Shown one piece after another: positions 23,661 through 31,796 of a stretch of DNA of 64,000 nt (its first letter is position 1; each line of letters opens with the position of its first letter). A program made the position numbers and the translations under genes. A model generated the notes under the pieces. It worked only from the letters and a program-made list of their open reading frames with translations, had not been told where the DNA came from and ran no database searches. This DNA is from Mucilaginibacter pankratovii (lineage in GTDB: Bacteria; Bacteroidota; Bacteroidia; Sphingobacteriales; Sphingobacteriaceae), in NCBI RefSeq assembly GCF_014773265.1, contig NZ_JACWMY010000002.1, positions 620,001 through 684,000 of the forward strand, read 5' to 3'.

Positions 23661-26600
23661 TTAACGAAATGTTTGCTCTACCGAATAATGTTTATTAAAA
23701 GCCTGGCGGTGCTGTTTTATAAACTCCGACGGTTTAACACCAAACAGCTTGATAAACTGCTCTCTGAAATATTTAATATCGTTAAAACCGGTGTTAAACG
23801 CGGCCTCGTTAACGTTACAATTGGTATTGATCATCATCTCGGCGGCTTTACGCAGGCGTACAAAACGCACAAAATTATTTACCGACTGCCCGCTGATGGA
23901 TTTTATTTTTTTAAACAGGCTGGAGTAGCTCATCCCCATTTCATCGGCGATGGTTTTTACATCAAAATCGGGTTCCATCAGGTAATTTTCGATGATGGCT
24001 ATGCACTTGTACAAAAACTCTTTATGGTCTTCGGAGATGTTGCGCGTGGTAGATTTGAGAGTTACTTCATTGTAAAAATAATTCTGCAGCTCGCGCCTGT
24101 CCTTCAAAATACCTTGTACCCGTGCCACAAGCAGATCTTTCTCAAACGGTTTGGTTACAAAATCAACTGCCCCTACTTCTATCCCCTTCAGTTTAATCTC
24201 GGGGTTGCCATCGCCGGTAAGCAATATAACGGGGATGTGACTCAGCGATGAATCCTGCTTAATAATTCGGCAGAGATCGATACCCGACAGCGCGCCCATC
24301 GAAATATCGCTGATCACCAGATCGGGCAGATGTTTTTTTATCAACTCCAGGCCTTCTTCGGCACTTTGTGCCTCAAAAATTTTGTAATGTTCTTTAAATA
24401 TCTTGCGGATATAATCGCGCAACTGCTCGTTATCATCAATAATGAGGATGGATTGCCTGTCTGATATCAACAGCTCAAAATTAGCTACTTCTTCTTCGGC
24501 AAGTTTTTCGGTAGTGGTATCGCCGGTTATCAGCTCATCAATTAAATGCTGGCTGAGTTCAGCGCTTTCCGGTTCGGTATTTGATTCCTGCAGGCGCTTT
24601 TTGGGCAGGCTAACCGTAAAAGTGGTACCATTGCGGTTGTTACCTGTATAAGAGATGGTACCATCGTGGCTATTGATAAAACTTTTGGATAAATAAAGCC
24701 CTATGCCAAAGCCGGTTTTTAGCGAGGTGTTATCTTTTATCTGGTAAAACTTATCAAACAACTTTTCGCCGATACCCGGTGCTATACCGCAGCCATTGTC
24801 CTCCACCTTTAAAATAACGCTTTTATCGGTTTCTTCCAGCGTAATATCAATCTCGCCACCTATGGATGTAAATTTTATGGCGTTGGAGATGAGGTTAAAA
24901 ATGGCGATCTCTATCTTCTCCCGATCGGCAGCTATAATAAGCTCCTGCACATCAGAATGATAGCTGTATTTAATGCTTTTAATTTTTGCCTGGTGTAAAA
25001 AGCAGGCGTACACATCGCTGCATAGTTTGGCAAAGTTGAGGTTAACCATATTCAGGCTGTCGTTCTCACTTTCTGTTTTTCTGAAAAGCAGCAAGTGATC
25101 TACCAGGCCTAAAAGGCGGCGGGCGTTGCGGTAAATGGTGTTTAACTCATCGCTGTGTTTGTTACCGTCGCTTTGCAGGAGATCTTTTATGGGGTTGATG
25201 ATCAGCGTAAGCGGCGTACGGAACTCGTGCGAGATATTGGTAAAAAAGGATAGCTTCTTTTCGTTCAGTTCTTTTTCGCGTTCTACTTTTAGGTTGGCTA
25301 TCTCTACCTCGTATTTCAGCTTTGTTTGCCTGATGCGATACAGCCAGAACCAATAAACAATGGTGGATAATACCGAAATATATAGCAAATACGCCCACCA
25401 GGTACGGTACCAGGGCGGCAACACAATAATTTGCAGATGCAGTTGCTTGCCGTTCCATTCGCCGGCGCTGTTGGTTGTTTTTACTCTAAGGATGTACTTA
25501 CCCTCGTTTAAGCGGCCGTAATAAGCCGTTTTTATTTTGCCTACGTAGTTCCAGCCATGGTCCCAGTTCTCCAGGTAGTAGGCATAGTTCAGTTTATCCG
25601 GAAAGGAATACTCGGGCGCTGTATAATCTATAGCCAGGGTAGCCTCGTTATAGGGCACTGTAATTTGTTTAAGATCTACCACGGCATTCCCATCAGTGTA
25701 ACTTATATTGCCATCTATGGGTTTGTTGTTGATCTGCAGGCCCGTAAACTTTAGTTCGGGTTGGTGCAGCGGCAGACTGATGCTATCCGGGTAAAACACG
25801 TTAAAGCCGTTGATACCCCCGAAAGCCAGCTCGCCGGAACTTAACCTTACCGCGGCGTTAAAATTAAACTGGTTGCTTTGCAGCCCGTCCGACGCGTAGA
25901 AATTTTTAAAAGTGTTTGTTTTAGCACTATACTCGGTTAGGCCGTTATAAGTACTCGCCCACAACTTCCCCCTATCGTCAACCACAACATTCAGCAGCGA
26001 GTTGCTGGGTAAGCCATCCGAACGGGTATAGCGTTTTAATGTTTTGGCCGCGATATTATATCGTAAGAGACCACCACCCTCGGTGCCTATCCACAAGTTG
26101 CGCACGCCGTCTTCGGTGATAGATCTAACAGCGTTTTTTACCGCAATAAACTGGTGCTGCTTTTTTGCGGTGTCTATTTTTATCAGCCGCGAATAATCGC
26201 CCGCCCAGAGCGTGCCCATGCGGTCTTCAAAAATGGCGTGGATATTGGTTAGCTGGTTGTCAAACACTTCAAACTTATCGGCCCGGCGGTTATATTTATA
26301 AAGCGTACCACCGCGTGTGGTGCCGGCCCAAAGGTTGTTGTGGCTATCCAGGTAAAGCTTCCATAGGTTTTTATCAATGGTTTTGGTGGTGCTGTTATAG
26401 CAATCGTAATGAATAAACCTTTGCGTTTGCGCGTCGAACCTATCAATTCCACCGCTAAACATAGCGGCCCAGAGCTGTTTCTTTTTATCATGTATAAGGC
26501 TCACCACAAAGTTGCTGCGCAGGGAAGCTGCATCTGCACTGTGTACATAGTTGGTGAATTGGTTTGTTTTGCGGTTCCAGTAACTCAGGCCGCCGCCATC

Positions 26601-27722
26601 GGTACCAATCCAAAGGTTATGCAGGTTATCCTCGCAAAACGACAGGATAAAGTTGTTCACCACACTGTTTTTATTGAAGGGATTATGCGTGATGAGTTTA
26701 AACTGGTTGCGCCTGCTATCTAAAAAACTTACCCCTCCCCTAAGCGTGGCTATCCACATGCGCTGCTGGTTATCCTGGTAAATCATACTGATGGCATCGC
26801 TGTGCAGGTTATTATTATCGCCCGCGCCACTAACAATATACCTAACGGCGTGGCTGGCGGTATCTAAAACATTTACGCCGCCGCCGTTTGTACCCAACCA
26901 CAATTCCGATGACCTCGAAAATTTGATATCAACGATATTCTCGTTATTCAGCTTCGCGGCAGTAAGTTTTGTTAATGACTTGCTGATTAAATTATAGGTA
27001 AAAAGGCCATTATCAGCACCTATCCAAACCTGATGCCTGGTATCTGTTAAAATGCAGTTGGCATATTTTATAGCCTGGCTTATTAGCTCTATCTTACTAT
27101 TCTGCCTGTTAAGCATGCAAAGGCCAACGTTACGTATAAACACCCAAATATTGTTTGCGTCATCAATAGAGAATGCCTGTACGCTATAGCTTTTATCGCC
27201 ATTTGGCAGAGGAATTTGCCTGCTGACGGAATCGCCGGCGCGGCAAATAAAAAGCCCTGCGTAATCGGTACCGGCATACACATTCCCTTTGGCATCGGTT
27301 TGCAGGGCGGTAACATTATTAGCAATTTTCTGTACGGCAGTACCTGCCGAACCTTTAAAATAAACCGGGTGAAAGCGCGAGTCGGTATAATCAAAGTAAA
27401 CCAGGCCCTTTAATGTACCCGCGAAGATGCGGTTACCGGAACCGGCCAGGCGGTTAACGTGGTTATCGTTTAACGAGCCCGCGTCCAGCCAAACGTTCCT
27501 GAAGATCTTTACTGTACTGCCATCGTATTTATTGAGCCCATCATAAGTGCCTATCCAAACAAAGCCGTGGTGGTCTTTATAAACACTGGTAACGGCGTTG
27601 TTAGAGAGCCCCTGTTCGATGCCTAAATATTGTACCGACTGCAAACCAAAAGCGTACCTGCCCGACAGTAAAATACCGGCCACGAGTAAACACGCACATT
27701 TGAGTAGTAAAACTCTCTTCAT
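23661..27722 (-). CDS. Hybrid two-component system sensor-regulator (HTCS) of the PUL
   Basis: 1353 residues. A signal peptide (about 1-26) is followed by a periplasmic sensor of two Reg_prop seven-bladed propellers (about 29-660; repeats such as 'HHGFVWIGTYDGLNKYD', 'HNLWIGTDGGGLSYWN') and a Y_Y_Y domain (about 700-760). One membrane helix near 775 leads to the kinase: His in 'ISHEFRTPLTLI' (about 831), N box 'NLISNAIKFT' (about 944), G1 'VEDNGCGIAPG'. A receiver domain (about 1090-1200) has Asp in 'LVISDISMG', and an AraC HTH ends the protein (about 1255-1345). Such proteins bind an oligosaccharide in the periplasm and switch on the adjacent susC operon. Confidence 0.97.
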   Translation of the reverse strand: MKRVLLLKCACLLVAGILLSGRYAFGLQSVQYLGIEQGLSNNAVTSVYKDHHGFVWIGTYDGLNKYDGSTVKIFRNVWLDAGSLNDNHVNRLAGSGNRIFAGTLKGLVYFDYTDSRFHPVYFKGSAGTAVQKIANNVTALQTDAKGNVYAGTDYAGLFICRAGDSVSRQIPLPNGDKSYSVQAFSIDDANNIWVFIRNVGLCMLNRQNSKIELISQAIKYANCILTDTRHQVWIGADNGLFTYNLISKSLTKLTAAKLNNENIVDIKFSRSSELWLGTNGGGVNVLDTASHAVRYIVSGAGDNNNLHSDAISMIYQDNQQRMWIATLRGGVSFLDSRRNQFKLITHNPFNKNSVVNNFILSFCEDNLHNLWIGTDGGGLSYWNRKTNQFTNYVHSADAASLRSNFVVSLIHDKKKQLWAAMFSGGIDRFDAQTQRFIHYDCYNSTTKTIDKNLWKLYLDSHNNLWAGTTRGGTLYKYNRRADKFEVFDNQLTNIHAIFEDRMGTLWAGDYSRLIKIDTAKKQHQFIAVKNAVRSITEDGVRNLWIGTEGGGLLRYNIAAKTLKRYTRSDGLPSNSLLNVVVDDRGKLWASTYNGLTEYSAKTNTFKNFYASDGLQSNQFNFNAAVRLSSGELAFGGINGFNVFYPDSISLPLHQPELKFTGLQINNKPIDGNISYTDGNAVVDLKQITVPYNEATLAIDYTAPEYSFPDKLNYAYYLENWDHGWNYVGKIKTAYYGRLNEGKYILRVKTTNSAGEWNGKQLHLQIIVLPPWYRTWWAYLLYISVLSTIVYWFWLYRIRQTKLKYEVEIANLKVEREKELNEKKLSFFTNISHEFRTPLTLIINPIKDLLQSDGNKHSDELNTIYRNARRLLGLVDHLLLFRKTESENDSLNMVNLNFAKLCSDVYACFLHQAKIKSIKYSYHSDVQELIIAADREKIEIAIFNLISNAIKFTSIGGEIDITLEETDKSVILKVEDNGCGIAPGIGEKLFDKFYQIKDNTSLKTGFGIGLYLSKSFINSHDGTISYTGNNRNGTTFTVSLPKKRLQESNTEPESAELSQHLIDELITGDTTTEKLAEEEVANFELLISDRQSILIIDDNEQLRDYIRKIFKEHYKIFEAQSAEEGLELIKKHLPDLVISDISMGALSGIDLCRIIKQDSSLSHIPVILLTGDGNPEIKLKGIEVGAVDFVTKPFEKDLLVARVQGILKDRRELQNYFYNEVTLKSTTRNISEDHKEFLYKCIAIIENYLMEPDFDVKTIADEMGMSYSSLFKKIKSISGQSVNNFVRFVRLRKAAEMMINTNCNVNEAAFNTGFNDIKYFREQFIKLFGVKPSEFIKQHRQAFNKHYSVEQTFR

Positions 27723-27952
27723 TAAACTGGCTATAATTGGTTTTAAACAGCAAACAAACCTAATGATTGTTAACTATAACTTTATGCCCAAAAATTACCT
27801 CTTGTAACCGTTTATTACCATTTAACAGGATACAGTTAAATTAATTGCCAGCGAAACATAGGATGATAGCCATCACTAATACCAGGCTTCATGCAGATGT
27901 TTTTTTTGATGCCGGCATTTATTTTTAGCTTGGCACCAGTTTATATTACCCC

Positions 27953-28315
27953 ATGCTAAAAGCCTACAAACTATATACCGGCGAAGACGGACATTCGCAT
28001 ATTAAAACAGGAACAGTGAACGAAGGAATACTTAACCAGGCTTCCGGTATCCGTTTCCAGGAATCGCCGCCGCATTCGTTTTACCATTGGCATAACGCCC
28101 CCACCTGCCAGTATGTAATAAACCTGCTGGGCACACTGGAGTTTGAGACGTTTCCCGGTGAAACATTTACATTAAACCCCGGCGAAATACTGGTAGCCAT
28201 GGATACCACCGGCACGGCCCACCGCTGGAAAATGAAAGGTGAAGACCCATGGAGACGTGTTTATATAGCTTTTGATGAAAGCCTGCCCGTAAATTTCGTG
28301 GAGGATAAAGGATAA
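27953..28315 (+). CDS. Small cupin-fold protein
   Basis: 120 residues with no signal peptide, so cytoplasmic. The cupin pattern is seen as 'HSFYHWHNAPTCQYVINLLG' (HxH-type metal ligands), 'TLEFETFPGE' and 'LNPGEILVAMDTTGTAHRWK' with the later His. The single-domain size matches small cupins of unknown substrate; I recall similar proteins annotated only as cupin-domain. It starts a two-gene plus-strand group with the YjdF-like membrane protein 58 bases downstream, and is divergent from the PUL regulator across a 230-base gap. Enzyme, isomerase and sugar-binding roles are all open. Confidence 0.8.
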   Translation: MLKAYKLYTGEDGHSHIKTGTVNEGILNQASGIRFQESPPHSFYHWHNAPTCQYVINLLGTLEFETFPGETFTLNPGEILVAMDTTGTAHRWKMKGEDPWRRVYIAFDESLPVNFVEDKG

Positions 28316-28372
28316 TACGCGCCGTTTAGGATTGCGCAGCGAACTGTTTGCTTTTTCTTTATATCTTACCGC

Positions 28373-29002
28373 ATGAATAAGCATGTTATTTTAATTATAC
28401 TCTTCTTTGCCGGGCTTATCCTCTCGGCCATTAACCCGCACGATTATTTCACCTGGATACTGGAAGTTTTCCCGGCGATAATTGGCTTTATAGTGCTGGT
28501 GCTCACTTATAAGCGTTTCCAATTCACGTATTTAACTTATGTAATGATATTGCTGCATTGCTATATCCTGTTCATCGGCGGGCATTATACTTATGCCGAA
28601 GTACCGGCCTTCAACTGGATCCGCGACAACTTCCACCAGGCACGCAATAATTACGATAAAATAGGGCATTTTACACAGGGCTTTGTGCCGGCCATCATAG
28701 CGCGCGAGCTGTTTATCCGCTGCGGTGTTATCCTGAAGCGAGGCTGGGTGGCATTCTTAACCGTGTGCGTTTGCATGAGCATCAGCGTTACTTATGAATT
28801 TATCGAGTGGTTTGTATCGGTCACCTCCGGCTCCAGCGGCGATTCTTTTTTAGGCACGCAAGGCGATATATGGGATACTCAAAGCGATATGCTTTTTGCC
28901 ACCATCGGCGCTATTTGTATGGTGATGTTTTTTAGCAGATGGCAGGACAGGATGATAGATTTGCAAATGCGGAAATATGCGGATGTGCAGATTAAGAAAT
29001 AA
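28373..29002 (+). CDS. DUF2238 (YjdF-type) inner-membrane protein
   Basis: 209 residues with about six membrane helices. Conserved loop residues of DUF2238 are clear: 'HYTYAEVPAFNWIRD', 'NYDKIGHFTQGFVPAIIARE' and 'SVTYEFIEWFVSVTSGSSGD', the last followed by 'FLGTQGDIWDTQSDML'. The family is widespread, for example YjdF of Escherichia coli, and its biochemical role is unknown to me. The acidic and His residues in membrane-facing loops suggest a metal or lipid-related enzyme, but this is speculation. It follows the small cupin gene on the same strand, and a long palindromic repeat lies just after it. Confidence 0.9.
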   Translation: MNKHVILIILFFAGLILSAINPHDYFTWILEVFPAIIGFIVLVLTYKRFQFTYLTYVMILLHCYILFIGGHYTYAEVPAFNWIRDNFHQARNNYDKIGHFTQGFVPAIIARELFIRCGVILKRGWVAFLTVCVCMSISVTYEFIEWFVSVTSGSSGDSFLGTQGDIWDTQSDMLFATIGAICMVMFFSRWQDRMIDLQMRKYADVQIKK

Positions 29003-29050
29003 AATATTGACTAAAAGCTACATCATTGTATTCTGGAGTTCCATCTGTAT

Positions 29051-29211
29051 GTCAATGTCGTTTACTTAAAATTTGGCCTGCTGCATAGCCTCACCCCAAC
29101 CCCTCTCCAAAGGAGAGGGGCTAAAAGTCCTCTCCTTTGGAGAGGATTATTGCATGAGGGCTTCGCCGTTTAGGTGAGGCTACTTAGTAGCTTAAGTAAA
29201 ACGACATTGAC
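29051..29211. repeat. Nested palindromic intergenic element A
   Basis: GTCAATGTCGTTTACTTAA (29051-29069) pairs with its complement at 29192-29211 with a one-base indel. Inside, TAGCCTCACC (29086-29095) pairs with GGTGAGGCTA (29173-29182), and two short hairpins built on CCCTCTCC/GGAGAGGG (29101-29119) and TCCTCTCC/GGAGAGGA (29128-29146) fill the centre. The whole forms one long cruciform between convergent genes. Similar C-rich palindromes are common in genomes of this group. Confidence 0.75.
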
Positions 29212-29222
29212 CTGCACATTTG

Positions 29223-29714
29223 TTAGGGTCTGCACAAGCGCTCAAATAATGCTACGTTGCCGGGATAAGTTGCTATCAATTCTTCTTTTTTCGCCATTTC
29301 AAATTCGCTGAACTCGAAACCCGGGGCTACGGCGCAACTTACCAAAGCGTAACCCGTTTTGCCGGGCACCTCTGCCGCAAACCATAAACCAGCCGGTACA
29401 ACTAAGGATAAGTTTCCGCCGGGCTGGTCGGAAAGTTGCAGCGCCTGATGTTCTCCTTCGGCAGTTATTACGTGCACAATGAGCGGCGCACCCTTATGAA
29501 AATACCAGATCTCATCTGAGGAGATCTTATGAAAGCCCGAATAATCTTCCCCTTCCAATAAATAGTAAATAGAGGTGCAGGCTTGCAAAACTGTCTCTAT
29601 GCCTGCCCTTTTCACCTGTTGCTGTGAACGGAACACTTCTTTATAAAAGCCGCCTTCGGGGTGCGGTAATAATGATAGCTGCTGTATCCAGTATGCGGCA
29701 TTAGGTTCTTGCAT
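29223..29714 (-). CDS. Cupin_5 (DUF985) family protein
   Basis: 163 residues from the ATG at 29714 (MQEPNAAYWIQQL); a start 19 codons earlier would read across the terminator hairpin of the upstream gene. DUF985 hallmarks are 'LLPHPEGGFYKEVFRS', 'TSIYYLLEGEDYSGFHKISS', 'DEIWYFHKGAPLIVHVI' and 'AGLWFAAEVPGKTGYALVSC'. The double-stranded beta-helix fold resembles sugar epimerases, and the His/Glu residues could bind metal or a phosphosugar. The substrate of the family is not known to me. It is preceded by a terminator and so probably has its own promoter. Confidence 0.92.
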   Translation of the reverse strand: MQEPNAAYWIQQLSLLPHPEGGFYKEVFRSQQQVKRAGIETVLQACTSIYYLLEGEDYSGFHKISSDEIWYFHKGAPLIVHVITAEGEHQALQLSDQPGGNLSLVVPAGLWFAAEVPGKTGYALVSCAVAPGFEFSEFEMAKKEELIATYPGNVALFERLCRP

Positions 29715-29768
29715 CGTTTTGAATTTGATAGCGCCAAATGTAAGCCATTGAGCGATGTTTTTAAACCA

Positions 29769-29795
29769 CAAAACCCGGCTTTTGGCCGGGTTTTG
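29769..29795 (-). terminator. Hairpin terminator after the fasciclin gene
   Basis: CAAAACCCGGC (29769-29779) and GCCGGGTTTTG (29785-29795) form a perfect 11-base stem with a 5-base loop, 21 bases beyond the stop of the minus-strand fasciclin gene. Confidence 0.75.
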
Positions 29796-29815
29796 TTGAA
29801 TAGAGTTATATGCAA

Positions 29816-30388
29816 TTATTTCGGCAATAGTACGCCGTTAATACCGTCAACAATTCCATTTGCGCCTATCAGGTCGAATAAGGTAACCTGGGCAGAACTG
29901 CCGGCGGCGTTAGTTATCTGTAATTTACTGCCGGCTAAGGAAAGCGTAAGCGTTTGGCCGTCTAAAGTAGTTACGACTGCTTTACCCTTGCCTGCTTTTA
30001 AAGCGGCAACTATTTCTTTCTTACCGTATTTACCGCTAACCACATGGCCTTTTAATATCGAAGCCAATTTTGCTGGATCTTTTTGCAAGCTGTCCAGTTT
30101 GGAGGTGGTCAACGAGTTATTGTGCGGGGCAAATATGGTATATGGGCCACCTGTTTTTAAAACCGAATCGAGCTTTGCAGCTTTTACAGCTATCAACGCG
30201 TTACTATAGTCGGCATTACTTGCCAGCGCGCCTACAACGTCGCTTGCGCCTTCTACCGCAGGAGTAACTGCTTTAGCGGTATCCTGTGTGGTTTTTTTGG
30301 TGGTATCCTGTGTGGTTTGTGCAAATACGCGGCTGGTCGTCAAATTCAATAATAATAAGCCTGCAGCTAAAAAAATGGATCTTTTCAT
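29816..30388 (-). CDS. Secreted fasciclin (FAS1) domain protein
   Basis: 190 residues. A signal peptide ends near 'SRVFAQTTQ', followed by a Thr/Lys-rich linker with the direct repeat 'TQDTTKKT/TQDTAKAV'. A single FAS1 domain covers about 55-188, with 'LDSVLKTGGPYTIFAPHNNS' as the H1-like box and 'ATLDLIGANGIVDGINGVLL'-type end seen as 'FDLIGANGIVDGINGVLLPK'. FAS1 domains mediate adhesion or surface association in many organisms. A role in contact with surfaces or other cells is likely but not shown. It stands alone, ended by a strong hairpin; 406 bases upstream separate it from the divergent PAP2 gene. Confidence 0.93.
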   Translation of the reverse strand: MKRSIFLAAGLLLLNLTTSRVFAQTTQDTTKKTTQDTAKAVTPAVEGASDVVGALASNADYSNALIAVKAAKLDSVLKTGGPYTIFAPHNNSLTTSKLDSLQKDPAKLASILKGHVVSGKYGKKEIVAALKAGKGKAVVTTLDGQTLTLSLAGSKLQITNAAGSSAQVTLFDLIGANGIVDGINGVLLPK

Positions 30389-30794
30389 GTTGTTCCTGTT
30401 TTAGATTTTCTGTGTTTTACTGATTAATTAATGGGTAATGGTTTATCGTATAGCAGGATTTTTTATAGTTTATTAACTCATAGATAACTACAGGAGCGGA
30501 AGATTGTTTAGTAAAAATTCATTTTGGGTGCCGACATCCGGTTATTTATACCTTTCTGAATGCAAAAGAACACCCATAGGCCTACGCCAAACCGCTAACT
30601 ATCAACATCAAAACCTTATCTGCTTCCTAACCCAAAAACGAGGTTATTTTTATTTAAATCCGTTCTCAATATTAACCTAACTAAAACAAATTGTTAATAT
30701 CTACGTCATTTTACGTAATATGTAGCGCCATACAAAGTTTCTACAGATTTTATTTTTTAATTAGCAGCATTCTTTATTTCAGTATAACTCCTCT
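30389..30794. other. 406-base intergenic region with no gene seen
   Basis: A+T-rich sequence between the divergent fasciclin and PAP2 genes, expected to hold both promoters. A short dyad around TACGTcattTTACGTA (about 30700-30717) is the only symmetric feature I noticed. No open frame with coding character is seen. Confidence 0.5.
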
Positions 30795-31586
30795 TTGAAA
30801 AAGATCATCATCATACTCCTGAGCATCGCATCGCTAAGTGTTAACGCGCAGATCAAGATTAGTACAAAAGATTCGTTAAAAACAGATTCTGCTAATCTAT
30901 TGGCCCTGCCGGACACCGTAAAGCATCTGCAAACTACCTGGCAATCATTTATTCCCCCAACTGTTTTCATTACATATGGCGCGTTATCTTTTAATGTGAA
31001 AGCTATCCGGAACCTCGATTACAGTATCGACAGGGATGCCCAGAAAGACCACCCCGGCAACTTGTACCCTGTTGAGAATTATTTACAGTACGCCCCTATT
31101 GCCTTGGTGTACGGTTTGAATTTCGCGGGCGTACACGGGAAGAATACGTTTATCGACCGCTCGATAATCCTGGGCATGTCTGAAGGGATTTTTGGTTTGG
31201 CTACCTATGGACTAAAGCGTTCTTCCGACCGTTTGAGACCTAACGGTGCCGACAGGTTCTCGTTCCCTTCGGGCCATTCGGGAAGCGCCTTTGTAGCTGC
31301 CGAATTTATGGCACAGGAGTATGGCGATAAATCGCCCTGGTATGGCATTTTTGGTTATACCTGCGCTTCGGCCACTGCCATTTTAAGGGTTTATAACCAC
31401 AAACACTGGTTTAGCGATATTGTTGCCGGGGCAGGTTTTGGGATACTTTCAACCAAGGCAGCGTATGCTATCTATCCGCTATTCAGAAACAAATTATTCC
31501 ACGATGAAAAATCAAACAAGCAGACAGTGATCATGCCTACTTACAGCGATGGCGTTGTTGGGTTTGTGTTTACCAAGCAGTTGTAA
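30795..31586 (+). CDS. PAP2-family membrane/periplasmic phosphatase
   Basis: 263 residues, starting at a TTG (30795); no ATG precedes the signal peptide (MKKIIIILLSIASLSVNAQ), so the TTG start is well supported. The three-part PAP2 phosphatase signature is present: 'KRSSDRLRPNG', 'FSFPSGHSGSAFVA' and 'RVYNHKHWFSDIVAG'. These contain the phosphate-binding Lys/Arg, the Ser-Gly-His and the catalytic His-Asp. Substrates of such proteins are lipid phosphates such as undecaprenyl or phosphatidylglycerol phosphate; secreted members may act on released phosphates. It has its own upstream region and ends near a long palindromic repeat. Confidence 0.92.
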   Translation: MKKIIIILLSIASLSVNAQIKISTKDSLKTDSANLLALPDTVKHLQTTWQSFIPPTVFITYGALSFNVKAIRNLDYSIDRDAQKDHPGNLYPVENYLQYAPIALVYGLNFAGVHGKNTFIDRSIILGMSEGIFGLATYGLKRSSDRLRPNGADRFSFPSGHSGSAFVAAEFMAQEYGDKSPWYGIFGYTCASATAILRVYNHKHWFSDIVAGAGFGILSTKAAYAIYPLFRNKLFHDEKSNKQTVIMPTYSDGVVGFVFTKQL

Positions 31587-31623
31587 GAGGAAGCGGCGGG
31601 TTCGAGCACTATAAAAAACAGTT

Positions 31624-31735
31624 CGTCATGCCGAATTTATTTCGGCACCCCACATGCACAGTAGCCGAACAGGCAGGGCGATTATGCATATTGGCTACCT
31701 GTCCCGTGGGGTCCTGAAACAAGTTCAGGATGACG
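31624..31735. repeat. Palindromic intergenic element B
   Basis: CGTCATGCCGAATTTATTTCGG and CACCCCAC (31624-31653) pair imperfectly with GTGGGGTC and CTGAAACAAGTTCAGGATGACG (31706-31735); each arm holds a smaller hairpin (GCCGAAttatTTCGGC type and TCCTGAAacaaGTTCAGGA type). GTAGCC (31661-31666) and GGCTAC (31693-31698) add an inner stem. The element lies between the convergent PAP2 and GH78 genes. I recall closely similar CGTCATGCCGAA/GATGACG repeats scattered in related genomes. Confidence 0.75.
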
Positions 31736-31796
31736 GTTATTTATTATGACGTTTATTCTTTCTAACACTCAAGCCCTGAACCAATGGCCACAATTT

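Noticed and set aside
23673..24251. Plus-strand open frame of 192 codons inside the hybrid regulator
   Set aside because: It lies opposite the receiver and AraC domains, which carry clear conserved motifs; the frame is a shadow.
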